A stretch of 6,443 nt of DNA from CAYJEQ01 sp964371155 (GCA_964371155.1 CAYJLI010000083.1:1-6443); one strand, 5' to 3'. Shown: positions 1-4,808, numbered from the stretch's first letter. The notes: generated by a model not told the origin, from the sequence alone. Program-made: numbers and translations.

Positions 1-118
1 AAGAAATATTATTACCAAATATATATGAATAGTTTTGCCGTAAAAATACAAAATAGTCACCAGGTTTTAAATAGCCTTGGGTTAAATAGTATTGCATATT
101 TTTCTGCCCAATCTGCAT
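1..118 (-). CDS. possible 5' end of a leftward gene cut by the window edge
   Basis: A minus-strand reading frame starts at an ATG (complement of 116-118) and stays open for 39 codons to the left edge, beginning MQIGQKNMQYYLTQGYLKPG. The in-frame stop upstream is at 160-158. The composition looks protein-like (a KPGDYF stretch), and the gene would be divergent from citG. Against it, there is no Shine-Dalgarno sequence before the ATG, and the candidate citG promoter sits directly upstream. A competing plus-strand frame is also open over 1-135. I do not recognise the protein. The call is weak. Confidence 0.2.
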   Translation of the reverse strand, partial: MQIGQKNMQYYLTQGYLKPGDYFVFLRQNYSYIFGNNIS

Positions 119-147
119 TTGTAAAAATCGAATAATTATGAGATAAT
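119..147 (+). promoter_or_regulatory. candidate sigma-A promoter for citG
   Basis: TTGTAA (119-124) and GATAAT (142-147) are separated by exactly 17 bp, about 50 bp upstream of the citG start. The -10 matches the consensus at five of six positions; the -35 is weaker. Seen by eye only. Confidence 0.4.
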
Positions 148-196
148 AGAAACTAAATTAAGCTAAATACAGCGCTCCTTAGAAAGGTGAAAATTT

Positions 197-1069
197 ATGT
201 CAGGGATAAAAATTTGCGAACATATTGGAAAAACAGCCGTTTTAGCACTGCTTAAAGAAGTAAAAGCCACCCCAAAACCAGGGCTTGTGGACACTTTAAA
301 CAGCGGCGCTCACAGCGATATGGATTTTTCCACATTTTTAGATAGCACCGCCGCTATTGCACCTTATATGGAAGAGTTTGCAGTGGTGGGGTACACTTGG
401 GAGAGGGTGGATGAAACTTCACTCTCCACATTGCGTCCGCTCGGAATAGAGTGCGAAAAAGCTATGTTTTCAGCTACAAATGGGGTAAACACCCACAAAG
501 GGGCAATTTTTTCACTCGGCATACTCACTGCCTGTGCGGCGTACGATTATAAACAGCATGGAGAATTTAGCAGTGAAAAAATCTGTGATTATGCAGGGGT
601 GGTTTCACTTTCTGCAATGGCGGATTTTAAAGGCGTTGGGGATAATCCCACAAAAGGTGAAAAACTATTTAAAGAGCAAAACATCACAGGAATACGGGGC
701 GAAGCGGCTTCTGGCTATTCGACGGTAAAAAAATACCCCCTGCCCGTGTTGAGGGAGTTTTTGAGTGATGATTATAACGAAAATGAAATACTGCTGCAAG
801 CACTTCTCACGCTGATGGCAAACACGGAGGACACTAATATCCTCTCTCGCAGAGGCGAAAAAGGCCTTGAGCTGTGCAAGACCTTGGCAAAAAAGGCCCT
901 GAGTTTAGGAGGGGCGTTCAGTGTCGAGGGGGGCGAATTTTTACATAAAATGAATGAAATATTTGTGGCGGAAAATATAAGCCCAGGTGGTGCGGCAGAC
1001 CTTTTGGCAATAGCGATATTTCTGCATGAGCTTGAAAAATCGAATGTCGGCTATCCGCTTTGTGATTAA
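197..1069 (+). CDS. citG: triphosphoribosyl-dephospho-CoA synthase (CitG)
   Basis: CitG-family enzymes join ATP and 3'-dephospho-CoA to make 2'-(5''-triphosphoribosyl)-3'-dephospho-CoA, the cytoplasmic precursor of the acyl-carrier-protein cofactor of citrate lyase; paralogues (MdcB) serve malonate decarboxylase. Family motifs appear in order: PKPGLVD (residues 26-32), NSGAHSDMD (35-43), GVNTHKGAIFSLG (96-108), GIRGEAASG (165-173), NTEDTNILSRRG (209-220) and SPGGAADLL (262-270). At 290 residues it is full length for the family. The ATG follows AAAGGTG (183-189) at a 7-base spacing, which fixes the start. No citrate lyase subunits, citX or decarboxylase genes are in the window, so the target enzyme is unknown and the gene appears alone on its strand. 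A scaffold gap starts 62 bp after the stop, so a downstream partner could be missing from the assembly. Confidence 0.95.
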   Translation: MSGIKICEHIGKTAVLALLKEVKATPKPGLVDTLNSGAHSDMDFSTFLDSTAAIAPYMEEFAVVGYTWERVDETSLSTLRPLGIECEKAMFSATNGVNTHKGAIFSLGILTACAAYDYKQHGEFSSEKICDYAGVVSLSAMADFKGVGDNPTKGEKLFKEQNITGIRGEAASGYSTVKKYPLPVLREFLSDDYNENEILLQALLTLMANTEDTNILSRRGEKGLELCKTLAKKALSLGGAFSVEGGEFLHKMNEIFVAENISPGGAADLLAIAIFLHELEKSNVGYPLCD

Positions 1070-1076
1070 ATAGCAT

Positions 1077-1131
1077 TTTTCTATATAGATATACTGAGTA
1101 TAATAGCGAACAGTGGAAAGTTATCGTCCCT
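1077..1131. repeat. 55-bp direct repeat, left copy (gap flank)
   Basis: These 55 bases, starting TTTTCTATATAG and ending TTATCGTCCCT, are identical to 1232-1286. They end exactly where the N run begins. Exact identity of length 55 on both sides of a 100-N gap is what a de Bruijn assembler using k=55 leaves at two contig ends that share one vertex. The stretch contains TATAC-TGA-GTATA and a TATAAT, but I would not call a promoter from it. Confidence 0.9.
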
Positions 1132-1231
1132 NNNNNNNNNNNNNNNNNNNNNNNNNNNNNNNNNNNNNNNNNNNNNNNNNNNNNNNNNNNNNNNNNNNNN
1201 NNNNNNNNNNNNNNNNNNNNNNNNNNNNNNN
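1132..1231. other. assembly gap of exactly 100 N
   Basis: One hundred N characters, the conventional placeholder for a scaffold gap of unknown size. The real distance between citG and the next gene is therefore unknown. It may be zero if the flanking 55-mers are one and the same sequence. Any reading frame drawn across it is meaningless. Confidence 0.98.
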
Positions 1232-1286
1232 TTTTCTATATAGATATACTGAGTATAATAGCGAACAGTGGAAAGTTATCGTCCCT
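1232..1286. repeat. 55-bp direct repeat, right copy (gap flank)
   Basis: Identical to 1077-1131 and beginning at the first base after the gap. Unlike the left copy it continues into unique sequence, so its last bases form part of the left arm of the hairpin at 1277-1316. Confidence 0.9.
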
Positions 1287-1316
1287 CCGACCCGAGATTT
1301 TGGCGGAGGGACGATA
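1277..1316. repeat. perfect 13-bp inverted repeat, candidate palindromic element
   Basis: TATCGTCCCTCCG (1277-1289) and CGGAGGGACGATA (1304-1316) are exact reverse complements around a 14-base loop. The GC-rich arms stand out in an AT-rich intergenic region. No T-tract follows on the plus strand (GAAAAACATT comes next), so it is a poor intrinsic terminator in that direction. A dispersed REP- or MITE-like hairpin would explain why the assembly broke here, but no second full copy is visible in the window. Confidence 0.7.
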
Positions 1317-1346
1317 GAAAAACATTAGAACTCTACGGAGCGTTTA

Positions 1347-1375
1347 TTGAAAAAATAGGTTTTAGCCTGTATTAT
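1347..1375 (+). promoter_or_regulatory. candidate promoter for the HTH/desulforedoxin-like gene
   Basis: TTGAAA (1347-1352) and TATTAT (1370-1375) are spaced by 17 bp, and each matches the consensus at five of six positions. Transcription would start close to the AGGAGG at 1382-1387, giving a very short leader. That is the main reason for caution. Confidence 0.4.
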
Positions 1376-1394
1376 TTGTTTAGGAGGTAGGAAA

Positions 1395-1982
1395 ATGCAA
1401 AATATTTTAGTCGGAAATACCATTAAAAAATTAAGATTAGAAAAAAATATGACACAAAAAAATCTTGCCGATTTAATGAATATCAGTGATAAAACAGTTT
1501 CAAAATGGGAGCGTGGACTGGGTTTGCCCGAAATTTCTCTTTTGAATGAATTGTCTGAAATATTAGGAATAGACTTAGCGAGTTTATTAAAAGGTGATGT
1601 GTCGGATGAAGATTTTGTGGGAGGAAATATGAAAAATACGAAATTCTATGTTTGCCCAATATGCCATAATATTTCTCTTTGTTCTGGCAATGCGGAAGTA
1701 TCATGCTGTGGAAGAAAAGTTTTAGAGCAAACGCTTAAAAAAGCAGATGAAAATGAAAAGCTTAAAATTGAAACCATTGAAGATGAATGGTTCATTACAA
1801 GTGAGCATGAAATGACTAAAGATAATTATATTTCATTTGTATGCTATATCGTGGATGGTGGGCTTAATTTATATAAGCTCTACCCTGAATGGGGAATGGA
1901 AATGCGAATGCCAAAAAAGAGATTTGGTAAGCTCATCTATTACTCAACCACAAAAGGCTTGTATTATCAACTTGTGAAATAG
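1395..1982 (+). CDS. XRE-type regulator fused to a desulforedoxin/superoxide-reductase-like domain
   Basis: This is probably a cytoplasmic DNA-binding protein of 195 residues. Residues 6-60 form an XRE/Cro helix-turn-helix (recognition part SDKTVSKWERGLGLPEI, 31-47). Residues 85-106 carry the C-x2-C...C-C-G pattern of desulforedoxin (Cys87, Cys90, Cys104, Cys105), which could bind Fe or Zn. Residues 130-195 resemble the superoxide-reductase domain of desulfoferrodoxin: SEHEMTKDNYISFV matches the family's H-x-M...HYI pattern, but Asn144 replaces the usual His, and the C-terminal Cys-x-x-His iron ligand motif is absent. Superoxide reductase activity is therefore unlikely; metal or redox sensing is an inference. 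The ATG lies 7 bases after AGGAGG. It has no co-directional partner and ends before a hairpin. Confidence 0.8.
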   Translation: MQNILVGNTIKKLRLEKNMTQKNLADLMNISDKTVSKWERGLGLPEISLLNELSEILGIDLASLLKGDVSDEDFVGGNMKNTKFYVCPICHNISLCSGNAEVSCCGRKVLEQTLKKADENEKLKIETIEDEWFITSEHEMTKDNYISFVCYIVDGGLNLYKLYPEWGMEMRMPKKRFGKLIYYSTTKGLYYQLVK

Positions 1983-2006
1983 AAAATTATAAGTATTACC
2001 CAAAGC

Positions 2007-2042
2007 CACTATCAAACGGGATAGTGACAGTTTTCTTCTTTA
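2007..2042 (+). terminator. candidate intrinsic terminator after the XRE-fusion gene
   Basis: CACTATC (2007-2013) pairs with GATAGTG (2020-2026) around a 6-base loop. A pyrimidine-rich tract (2031-2042, TTTTCTTCTTTA) starts four bases after the stem. The stem is only 7 bp, so its strength is moderate. Confidence 0.5.
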
Positions 2043-2146
2043 TAGGTAGCTGTATATCAGTGCAGGGGGCTTTAGTAATTTTTGGAGTAGCATGTAAAAA
2101 AGTTATTAAAGCAATCGGAAAGAGGATTTTGGGAAGGAAGCTATAA
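2024..2146 (+). CDS. possible 40-residue membrane peptide (doubtful)
   Basis: A frame from GTG 2024 (or GTG 2060) ends at TAA 2144-2146. The product has a hydrophobic first half (VFFFIGSCIS and GALVIFGVAC) and a basic tail (KKVIKAIGKRILGRKL), the layout of a single-pass small membrane protein. No convincing ribosome binding site precedes either GTG. The first start overlaps the candidate terminator at 2007-2042, and no homologue comes to mind. It may be chance or a remnant. Confidence 0.15.
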   Translation: MTVFFFIGSCISVQGALVIFGVACKKVIKAIGKRILGRKL

Positions 2147-2158
2147 ATAAAAAGTTTT

Positions 2159-2193
2159 GGGGCATTTCTCTATCGTCTTTAGAGAAATACCCC
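2159..2193. terminator. bidirectional terminator between convergent transcription units
   Basis: GGGGCATTTCTCTA (2159-2172) pairs with TAGAGAAATACCCC (2180-2193), with one C/A mismatch, around a 7-base loop. The plus strand continues ATTCGTTTTAT. On the minus strand the stem is followed by AAAACTTTTTATTT. It lies between the rightward gene ending at 1982 and the leftward operon ending at 2237, so it can serve both. Confidence 0.75.
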
Positions 2194-2236
2194 ATTCGTT
2201 TTATATTGTTTAACTTTTATAATAATTTGCGAATAA

Positions 2237-2803
2237 TTACTTTTGTGCAGTCGCAAATTTTTCTTCAGTGATGGACCTTATAATGCCCACACACGCTGTA
2301 AGTGTGTACACTATATCCACCCCGTACGAGGGTGCAATGCTTCTATACTGCTCATGCAACAGATTAATCTGCTCATACAGCGCAAGTGATTTATCCATTT
2401 CCGCAGCATTTACAAGCAAATCAACAGCGGATAGCATCTCTTTGCGTCTGTATCCGTAAAGTTGCATTTCTATTTCGTATTTTGCATGACCGAGTTTTGT
2501 GCCGTCGAAGTAGTCCGCATGTGCATAGCAGAAGAAATCAGCCATAAAATGGCAGAGTATGCCAAGCTGTTTGCTGTACTCTTTCACCGACATTTCAGCA
2601 CCGTGTTTTGATAGGTTTTCAGCTCGCTCCATTACTAAATCATAGATATCTTTCTTAAAGTGCGAAAGTTTAAGAAGACTCGGTGCAATATCCGGCAGGA
2701 CATTCCACGCTACGAAATTAGCCTCATCAAGCTCTACATCCAAATTCTTTGTAAAATACTTGTAGAGGTGCCTACCCATTGTGATATGGGAGAAAAGATT
2801 CAA
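2237..2803 (-). CDS. zinc-dependent phospholipase C family protein
   Basis: This is a 188-residue protein of the bacterial zinc-dependent phospholipase C / S1-P1 nuclease-like family. Ligand spacing matches the Bacillus cereus enzyme: H85-x3-D89-x5-H95 corresponds to His118/Asp122/His128, and H106-x3-E110 to His142/Glu146. Asp38 (in NVLPD) and His48, with His6 or His12, can supply the remaining ligands. GILCHFMADFFCYAH (81-95) is the clearest segment. No signal peptide is present, and the N-terminal Trp that ligates zinc in secreted enzymes is missing, so a cytosolic hydrolase of unknown substrate is more likely than a toxin. The start is TTG, complement of 2801-2803, 5 bases after GGTGA; an in-frame stop lies just upstream, so no ATG start is possible. 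It is the second gene of an operon, 33 bp after the carboxypeptidase. Confidence 0.8.
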   Translation of the reverse strand: MNLFSHITMGRHLYKYFTKNLDVELDEANFVAWNVLPDIAPSLLKLSHFKKDIYDLVMERAENLSKHGAEMSVKEYSKQLGILCHFMADFFCYAHADYFDGTKLGHAKYEIEMQLYGYRRKEMLSAVDLLVNAAEMDKSLALYEQINLLHEQYRSIAPSYGVDIVYTLTACVGIIRSITEEKFATAQK

Positions 2804-2836
2804 AATTTCACCACTTTCTTTTTATTAACACAATCA

Positions 2837-3562
2837 CTACTCACCTATATATTCTTCAAGGGTAATCCCCTTTAAAGCTATCTCAGAAGCCGCTTCTTTT
2901 CCTACATATCTTAAATGCCACGGCTCGTAATATATTCCTGTTATCTCGCTTTTGCCCTCGGGGTATCTTATTATAAAACCATATTCCGCACAGTTCTCTG
3001 CAAGCCATTTGCCTGCTACGGTGTTTCCAAAGCCTGTGTCAAGAGTGGGATAGCTCGGTGAAACAATGTCCACAGCGAGGCCTGTTTGATGTTCGCTCTG
3101 GCCGGGATACGCAATATATCTCGTGGTTGCATCAAGTGCGTCACCCTCGTTAAATCCACCCAACAAATATTCATTCACACTGCGCTCAAATATATACTGC
3201 TGCAATTCCTTTTCCCTATATCCAGAAACCACTAAAAGCTCTACCCCTTCACTCTTTGCATCTTCATAGAGTTCTAAGAGATTTACAGCGGCATTTACAT
3301 CCATCTCAACAGATAGGACTTCCGTTAAATTAGGGGCAAAAAGTATAGAAATCGGATTGTCCTTATTTACAAGCATGAGTATATAATCGCCGTCAATGGG
3401 TTGCGGTAGTTGGTTTTCGGTTTGAGGCTGGGCTTGTGAGGCTTCGCCTTCCACTAATATGGGCATTTCGCCTTCAAATATATTTTTTAGCCCTCCGCTA
3501 CTATAAATTCCAAATGTGATTACCGCTAAAATTAAAACTATTCCAAAAAAAGTTTTTTTCAT
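2837..3562 (-). CDS. membrane-anchored M15 D,D-carboxypeptidase (VanY/LdcB-like)
   Basis: This 241-residue protein is predicted to trim D-alanine or another terminal residue from peptidoglycan stem peptides outside the membrane. Residues 1-20 (MKK followed by a hydrophobic run) form a signal anchor. A linker rich in Pro, Gln and Glu follows to about residue 57. The catalytic domain has the M15B landmarks: SGYR (113-116, Arg116), SEHQTGLAVD (156-165, zinc ligands His158 and Asp165) and EPWHLRYVG (213-221, catalytic Glu213 and zinc ligand His216). D,D- and L,D-carboxypeptidases of this family cannot be separated by eye, so no gene symbol is given. The ATG follows AGGGG with good spacing. It is the first gene of a two-gene operon with the phospholipase-like gene. 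No vanRS- or vanHAX-type genes are nearby, so vancomycin resistance is not implied. Confidence 0.9.
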   Translation of the reverse strand: MKKTFFGIVLILAVITFGIYSSGGLKNIFEGEMPILVEGEASQAQPQTENQLPQPIDGDYILMLVNKDNPISILFAPNLTEVLSVEMDVNAAVNLLELYEDAKSEGVELLVVSGYREKELQQYIFERSVNEYLLGGFNEGDALDATTRYIAYPGQSEHQTGLAVDIVSPSYPTLDTGFGNTVAGKWLAENCAEYGFIIRYPEGKSEITGIYYEPWHLRYVGKEAASEIALKGITLEEYIGE

Positions 3563-3573
3563 CTTAGCCCCTG

Positions 3574-3705
3574 TTCTACATTACAAAATAATCAATATAA
3601 TTCCATCTATATTATACAATATATTATGCGAAAATACAAATAAAACATTGTAAACTTTAATTTAATTTCTACATTACACAACTTTATATTCAGTACAATG
3701 TAGAA
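3574..3705. repeat. three TTCTACATT motifs, candidate operator
   Basis: TTCTACATTACA occurs at 3574-3585 and 3667-3678, and the inverted core AATGTAGAA at 3697-3705. The last two form a 9-bp inverted repeat with a 21-base spacer upstream of the leftward operon's -35; the first lies between its -10 and start codon. The placement fits a regulator of that operon, but which one is unknown. Confidence 0.4.
3611..3639 (-). promoter_or_regulatory. promoter of the carboxypeptidase-phospholipase operon
   Basis: On the minus strand TTGTAT (complement of 3634-3639) and a perfect TATAAT (complement of 3611-3616) are 17 bp apart. The -10 is about 50 bp upstream of the start codon at 3562. The -35 is weak (TTG only). 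Confidence 0.5.
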
Positions 3706-3755
3706 GATGAATAAAATTCGTTACATTTTCTGCTATTATTTTCAGAAAAAAACTA

Positions 3756-3784
3756 TTGATTTTGATTATGATTTGTGATATAAT
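3756..3784 (+). promoter_or_regulatory. promoter of tRNA-Leu
   Basis: TTGATT (3756-3761), a 17-bp spacer and a perfect TATAAT (3779-3784) lie about 46 bp upstream of the mature tRNA. This is the only good plus-strand promoter before the tRNA. Confidence 0.7.
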
Positions 3785-3830
3785 AAATCTACTGTCACGA
3801 AATTTTCCAATATTTGATAAGTTTTTATAT

Positions 3831-3914
3831 GCGGTAGTGCTGGAATCGGCAGACAGGCACGTTTGAGGGGCGTGTGTCTTTGACGTATGGGTTCAAGTCC
3901 CATTTACCGCACCA
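3831..3914 (+). tRNA. tRNA-Leu (anticodon GAG)
   Basis: All arms fold. The acceptor stem GCGGTAG pairs with TTACCGC, with one G-U pair at its base. The D stem is CTG/CAG, and the anticodon stem CACGT/GCGTG encloses loop TTGAGGG, giving anticodon GAG at 3865-3867 (codons CUC and CUU). A long class II variable arm (GTC-TTT-GAC) and the T arm ATGGG-TTCAAGT-CCCAT follow. Discriminator A and an encoded CCA end the gene at 3914. The large variable arm and A73 are leucine hallmarks. The last six bases, GCACCA, are the start of the integration core for the downstream cassettes. The tRNA stays intact after insertion, and its terminator is now supplied by the cassette. Confidence 0.95.
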
Positions 3915-3917
3915 GTC
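3909..3917 (+). other. core attachment site 1 (attL, in the tRNA 3' end)
   Basis: GCACCAGTC joins tRNA sequence on its left (TTACC) to cassette sequence on its right (GAGAG). The same nine bases recur at 4709-4717 and 5586-5594. Their flanks swap as expected for site-specific recombination. Confidence 0.75.
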
Positions 3918-3920
3918 GAG

Positions 3921-3959
3921 AGTCTCGACACGCATTTCGCGTGTTGAGGCTTTCTTTTT
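3921..3959 (+). terminator. cassette-borne terminator of the tRNA transcript
   Basis: A 13-bp stem (3921-3933 with 3939-3951, two wobble pairs) closes the loop ATTTC and leads into TTTCTTTTT (3951-3959). It ends tRNA-Leu transcription six bases after the CCA, although by position it belongs to the cassette. In copy 2 the same hairpin has C4723 in place of T3923, which turns one wobble into a Watson-Crick pair. Confidence 0.85.
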
Positions 3960-4008
3960 GTCCAAATGAATGCTCGCGATTAAGATATCCTAAATAAGCA
4001 CACATGAC

Positions 4009-4047
4009 AAAATTCCCATAGACGAACCATCGTCTATGGGAATTTTT
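4009..4047. terminator. 17-bp bidirectional terminator hairpin, copy 1
   Basis: AAAATTCCCATAGACGA (4009-4025) is the exact reverse complement of 4030-4046, with loop ACCA. A-runs and T-runs flank it on both sides, so it can stop transcripts from either direction. It lies about 56 bp beyond the stop of the leftward 82-aa gene and would keep that transcript from running antisense into the tRNA. Confidence 0.85.
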
Positions 4048-4102
4048 CTGCATAAACTAAAAACTTTGCTCTGAAAACTCCCAAACCCATAAATATTAAA
4101 TA

Positions 4103-4351
4103 CTATCCAAAATCATGCCGATTGCCCCCACTGCTACCCAAGCTCTCAAAAACACATACAATTTCTTCAATTCGCATAAAGCACTCACTATCTTCAAGAC
4201 TTTCATCTTCAATGATAGTCTTTATTTTTTGTAGTGCTTGATAACTTGCACATTCTACAATGTCAGCCATATTGATATTAAAATTTTCAAATCGCACTTC
4301 TACACTTTCTTTTTCTAATAGTTTTATTAGTATTTCTTTATACAAATCCAT
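4103..4351 (-). CDS. conserved 82-aa cassette protein with C-terminal GGNRHDFG (copy 1)
   Basis: Function is unknown. The 82-residue product is acidic and mostly helical in appearance (MDLYKEILIKLLEKE at the start, ALQKIKTIIEDESLEDSE at 39-56, MRIEEIVCVFESLGS at 59-73). It ends in a fixed-looking polar tail, GGNRHDFG (75-82). It has no signal peptide or membrane segment, and Cys34, Cys57 and Cys66 are not in a metal-site pattern. From memory, small Firmicute proteins with a similar CFMRIEEIV...GGxRHDFG ending are common and uncharacterised; this needs a search. The ATG follows AAGGT on the minus strand. It is divergent from the RHH gene, with 98 bp between the starts. The protein is identical to that of cassette 2, although the upstream regions differ. 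Confidence 0.8.
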   Translation of the reverse strand: MDLYKEILIKLLEKESVEVRFENFNINMADIVECASYQALQKIKTIIEDESLEDSECFMRIEEIVCVFESLGSSGGNRHDFG

Positions 4352-4363
4352 AATATTACCTTG

Positions 4364-4434
4364 TTATAACATAATTTATAACATATAACTTAACATATAA
4401 TATGAAAAATGTCAACAATATAATTATGTTATAA
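4364..4434. promoter_or_regulatory. operator array and divergent promoter region of cassette 1
   Basis: TTATAACATAATT (4364-4376) and AATTATGTTATAA (4422-4434) form a perfect 13-bp inverted repeat. The TTATAACATA motif repeats directly at 4376-4385, 12 bp after the first, and a partial copy follows at 4390-4400. The outer arms abut the ribosome binding site of each divergent gene. TTGACA lies on the minus strand (complement of 4410-4415), and TATAAT on the plus strand at 4396-4401 and 4419-4424. Direct repeats one helical turn apart suit a ribbon-helix-helix repressor, so autoregulation is a fair inference. Confidence 0.6.
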
Positions 4435-4449
4435 GGAGATGATAGCTTT

Positions 4450-4659
4450 ATGAGTAAAGGCAAACTAATAATAGAGCCAAAAGCACCAAAGGGTGAAGAT
4501 GGGTACACTACCTTTTCTATCAGAGTAAAAACTGAGCTGGTGGATAAAATTGAAACAATTACATCCTTATCAGGGCATTCAAGAAATGAATTGATAGGGA
4601 TATTATTAGAGTATGCAGCGGATAATTGTGAAGTTGCAATTAAAGATAATATGAATTAG
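4450..4659 (+). CDS. ribbon-helix-helix (Arc/CopG-type) DNA-binding protein
   Basis: This is a 69-residue small transcriptional regulator. After a Lys/Pro-rich N-terminal arm (1-16), residues 19-27 (YTTFSIRVK) form the beta strand that contacts DNA. The first helix is ELVDKIETITSLSG (29-42) and the second starts at HSRNELIGILLEYAADNC (43-60), the classic ribbon-helix-helix layout for dimer formation. AAGGAG (4433-4438) precedes the ATG with an 11-base gap, which is long but usable. The AAGGAG overlaps one arm of the 13-bp inverted repeat, so the protein probably represses its own translation start region and the divergent 82-aa gene. It occupies the position taken by an unrelated XRE protein in cassette 2. 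An antitoxin role is possible, but no co-transcribed toxin gene is present. Confidence 0.8.
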   Translation: MSKGKLIIEPKAPKGEDGYTTFSIRVKTELVDKIETITSLSGHSRNELIGILLEYAADNCEVAIKDNMN

Positions 4660-4685
4660 TAATATTGTTTTAGCAATGTATGAGG

Positions 4686-4717
4686 GTTTGTTTTTCGGGA
4701 GGTGTGTTGCACCAGTC
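4686..4717 (+). repeat. conserved 32-bp right end of cassette 1 with core site 2 (attP-like)
   Basis: From GTTTGTTTTTCGG to the core, these 32 bases match 5563-5594 with one difference (G4699 versus C5576). The core GCACCAGTC is 4709-4717. AGGTG-TGTTG-CACC gives imperfect inverted arms around the core, as in a tyrosine-recombinase site. Because cassette-right sequence is on its left and cassette-left sequence on its right, this junction is what a circular cassette would carry. Confidence 0.8.
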
Positions 4718-4720
4718 GAG

Positions 4721-4759
4721 AGCCTCGACACGCATTTCGCGTGTTGAGGCTTTCTTTTT
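4721..4759 (+). terminator. left-end terminator of cassette 2
   Basis: AGCCTCGACACGC (4721-4733) pairs with GCGTGTTGAGGCT (4739-4751) with a single wobble, followed by TTTCTTTTT. Here it closes the RHH gene of cassette 1, whose stop is about 60 bp upstream. Each cassette's left end therefore terminates whatever is read from its left. Confidence 0.85.
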
Positions 4760-4808
4760 GTCCAAATGAATGCTCGCGATTAAGATATCCTAAATAAGCA
4801 CACATGAC

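Larger units (their letters stand above)
3909..4356. repeat. conserved left module of cassette 1 (448-bp direct repeat, copy 1)
   Basis: Equivalent to 4709-5156 at an offset of exactly 800 bp. Only two differences are visible: T3923 versus C4723 in the terminator stem, and C4343 versus T5143 in Leu codon 3 of the 82-aa gene (TTG versus TTA, silent). Identity stops 5 bp upstream of that gene's start codon, so its ribosome binding site and promoter are not shared. Confidence 0.95.
3909..4708 (+). mobile_element. tRNA-targeted non-autonomous cassette 1 (800 bp, RHH type)
   Basis: This unit runs from the core in the tRNA 3' end to the base before the second core. Contents in order: core, terminator hairpin (3921-3959), bidirectional hairpin (4009-4047), leftward 82-aa gene (4103-4351), operator/promoter region (4364-4434), rightward ribbon-helix-helix gene (4450-4659), then a right end shared with cassette 2. 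Its first 448 bp match cassette 2 at all but two positions; the rest is unrelated until the right end. It encodes no integrase, transposase or replication protein, so movement would need a recombinase from elsewhere. I know of no named element class with this layout. Confidence 0.75.

Noticed and set aside
1..135. Plus-strand frame open from the left edge to TAA at 133-135, possibly the 3' end of a gene
   Set aside because: It competes with an equally long minus-strand frame. Neither has recognisable motifs, and AT-rich DNA gives 44 open codons by chance often enough.
1113..1328. Reading frame that crosses the N run
   Set aside because: More than 30 of its codons are undetermined, and the rest is repeat and hairpin sequence without a ribosome binding site.
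3667..3705. BlaI/MecI or CopY-type operator (TACA...TGTA)
   Set aside because: TACA-A-TGTA at 3694-3702 has a one-base spacer rather than the expected two, and no matching repressor gene is nearby.
4103..4659. Classical toxin-antitoxin operon
   Set aside because: The two genes are divergent rather than co-transcribed and overlapping, and the 82-aa protein has no known toxin motif. A regulatory pairing fits better, although a non-classical system is not excluded.
4700..4717. Integron attC or attI site
   Set aside because: GTTGCAC differs from the GTTRRRY consensus, no second simple site or large attC stem is present, and the tRNA copy of the core lacks GTT.
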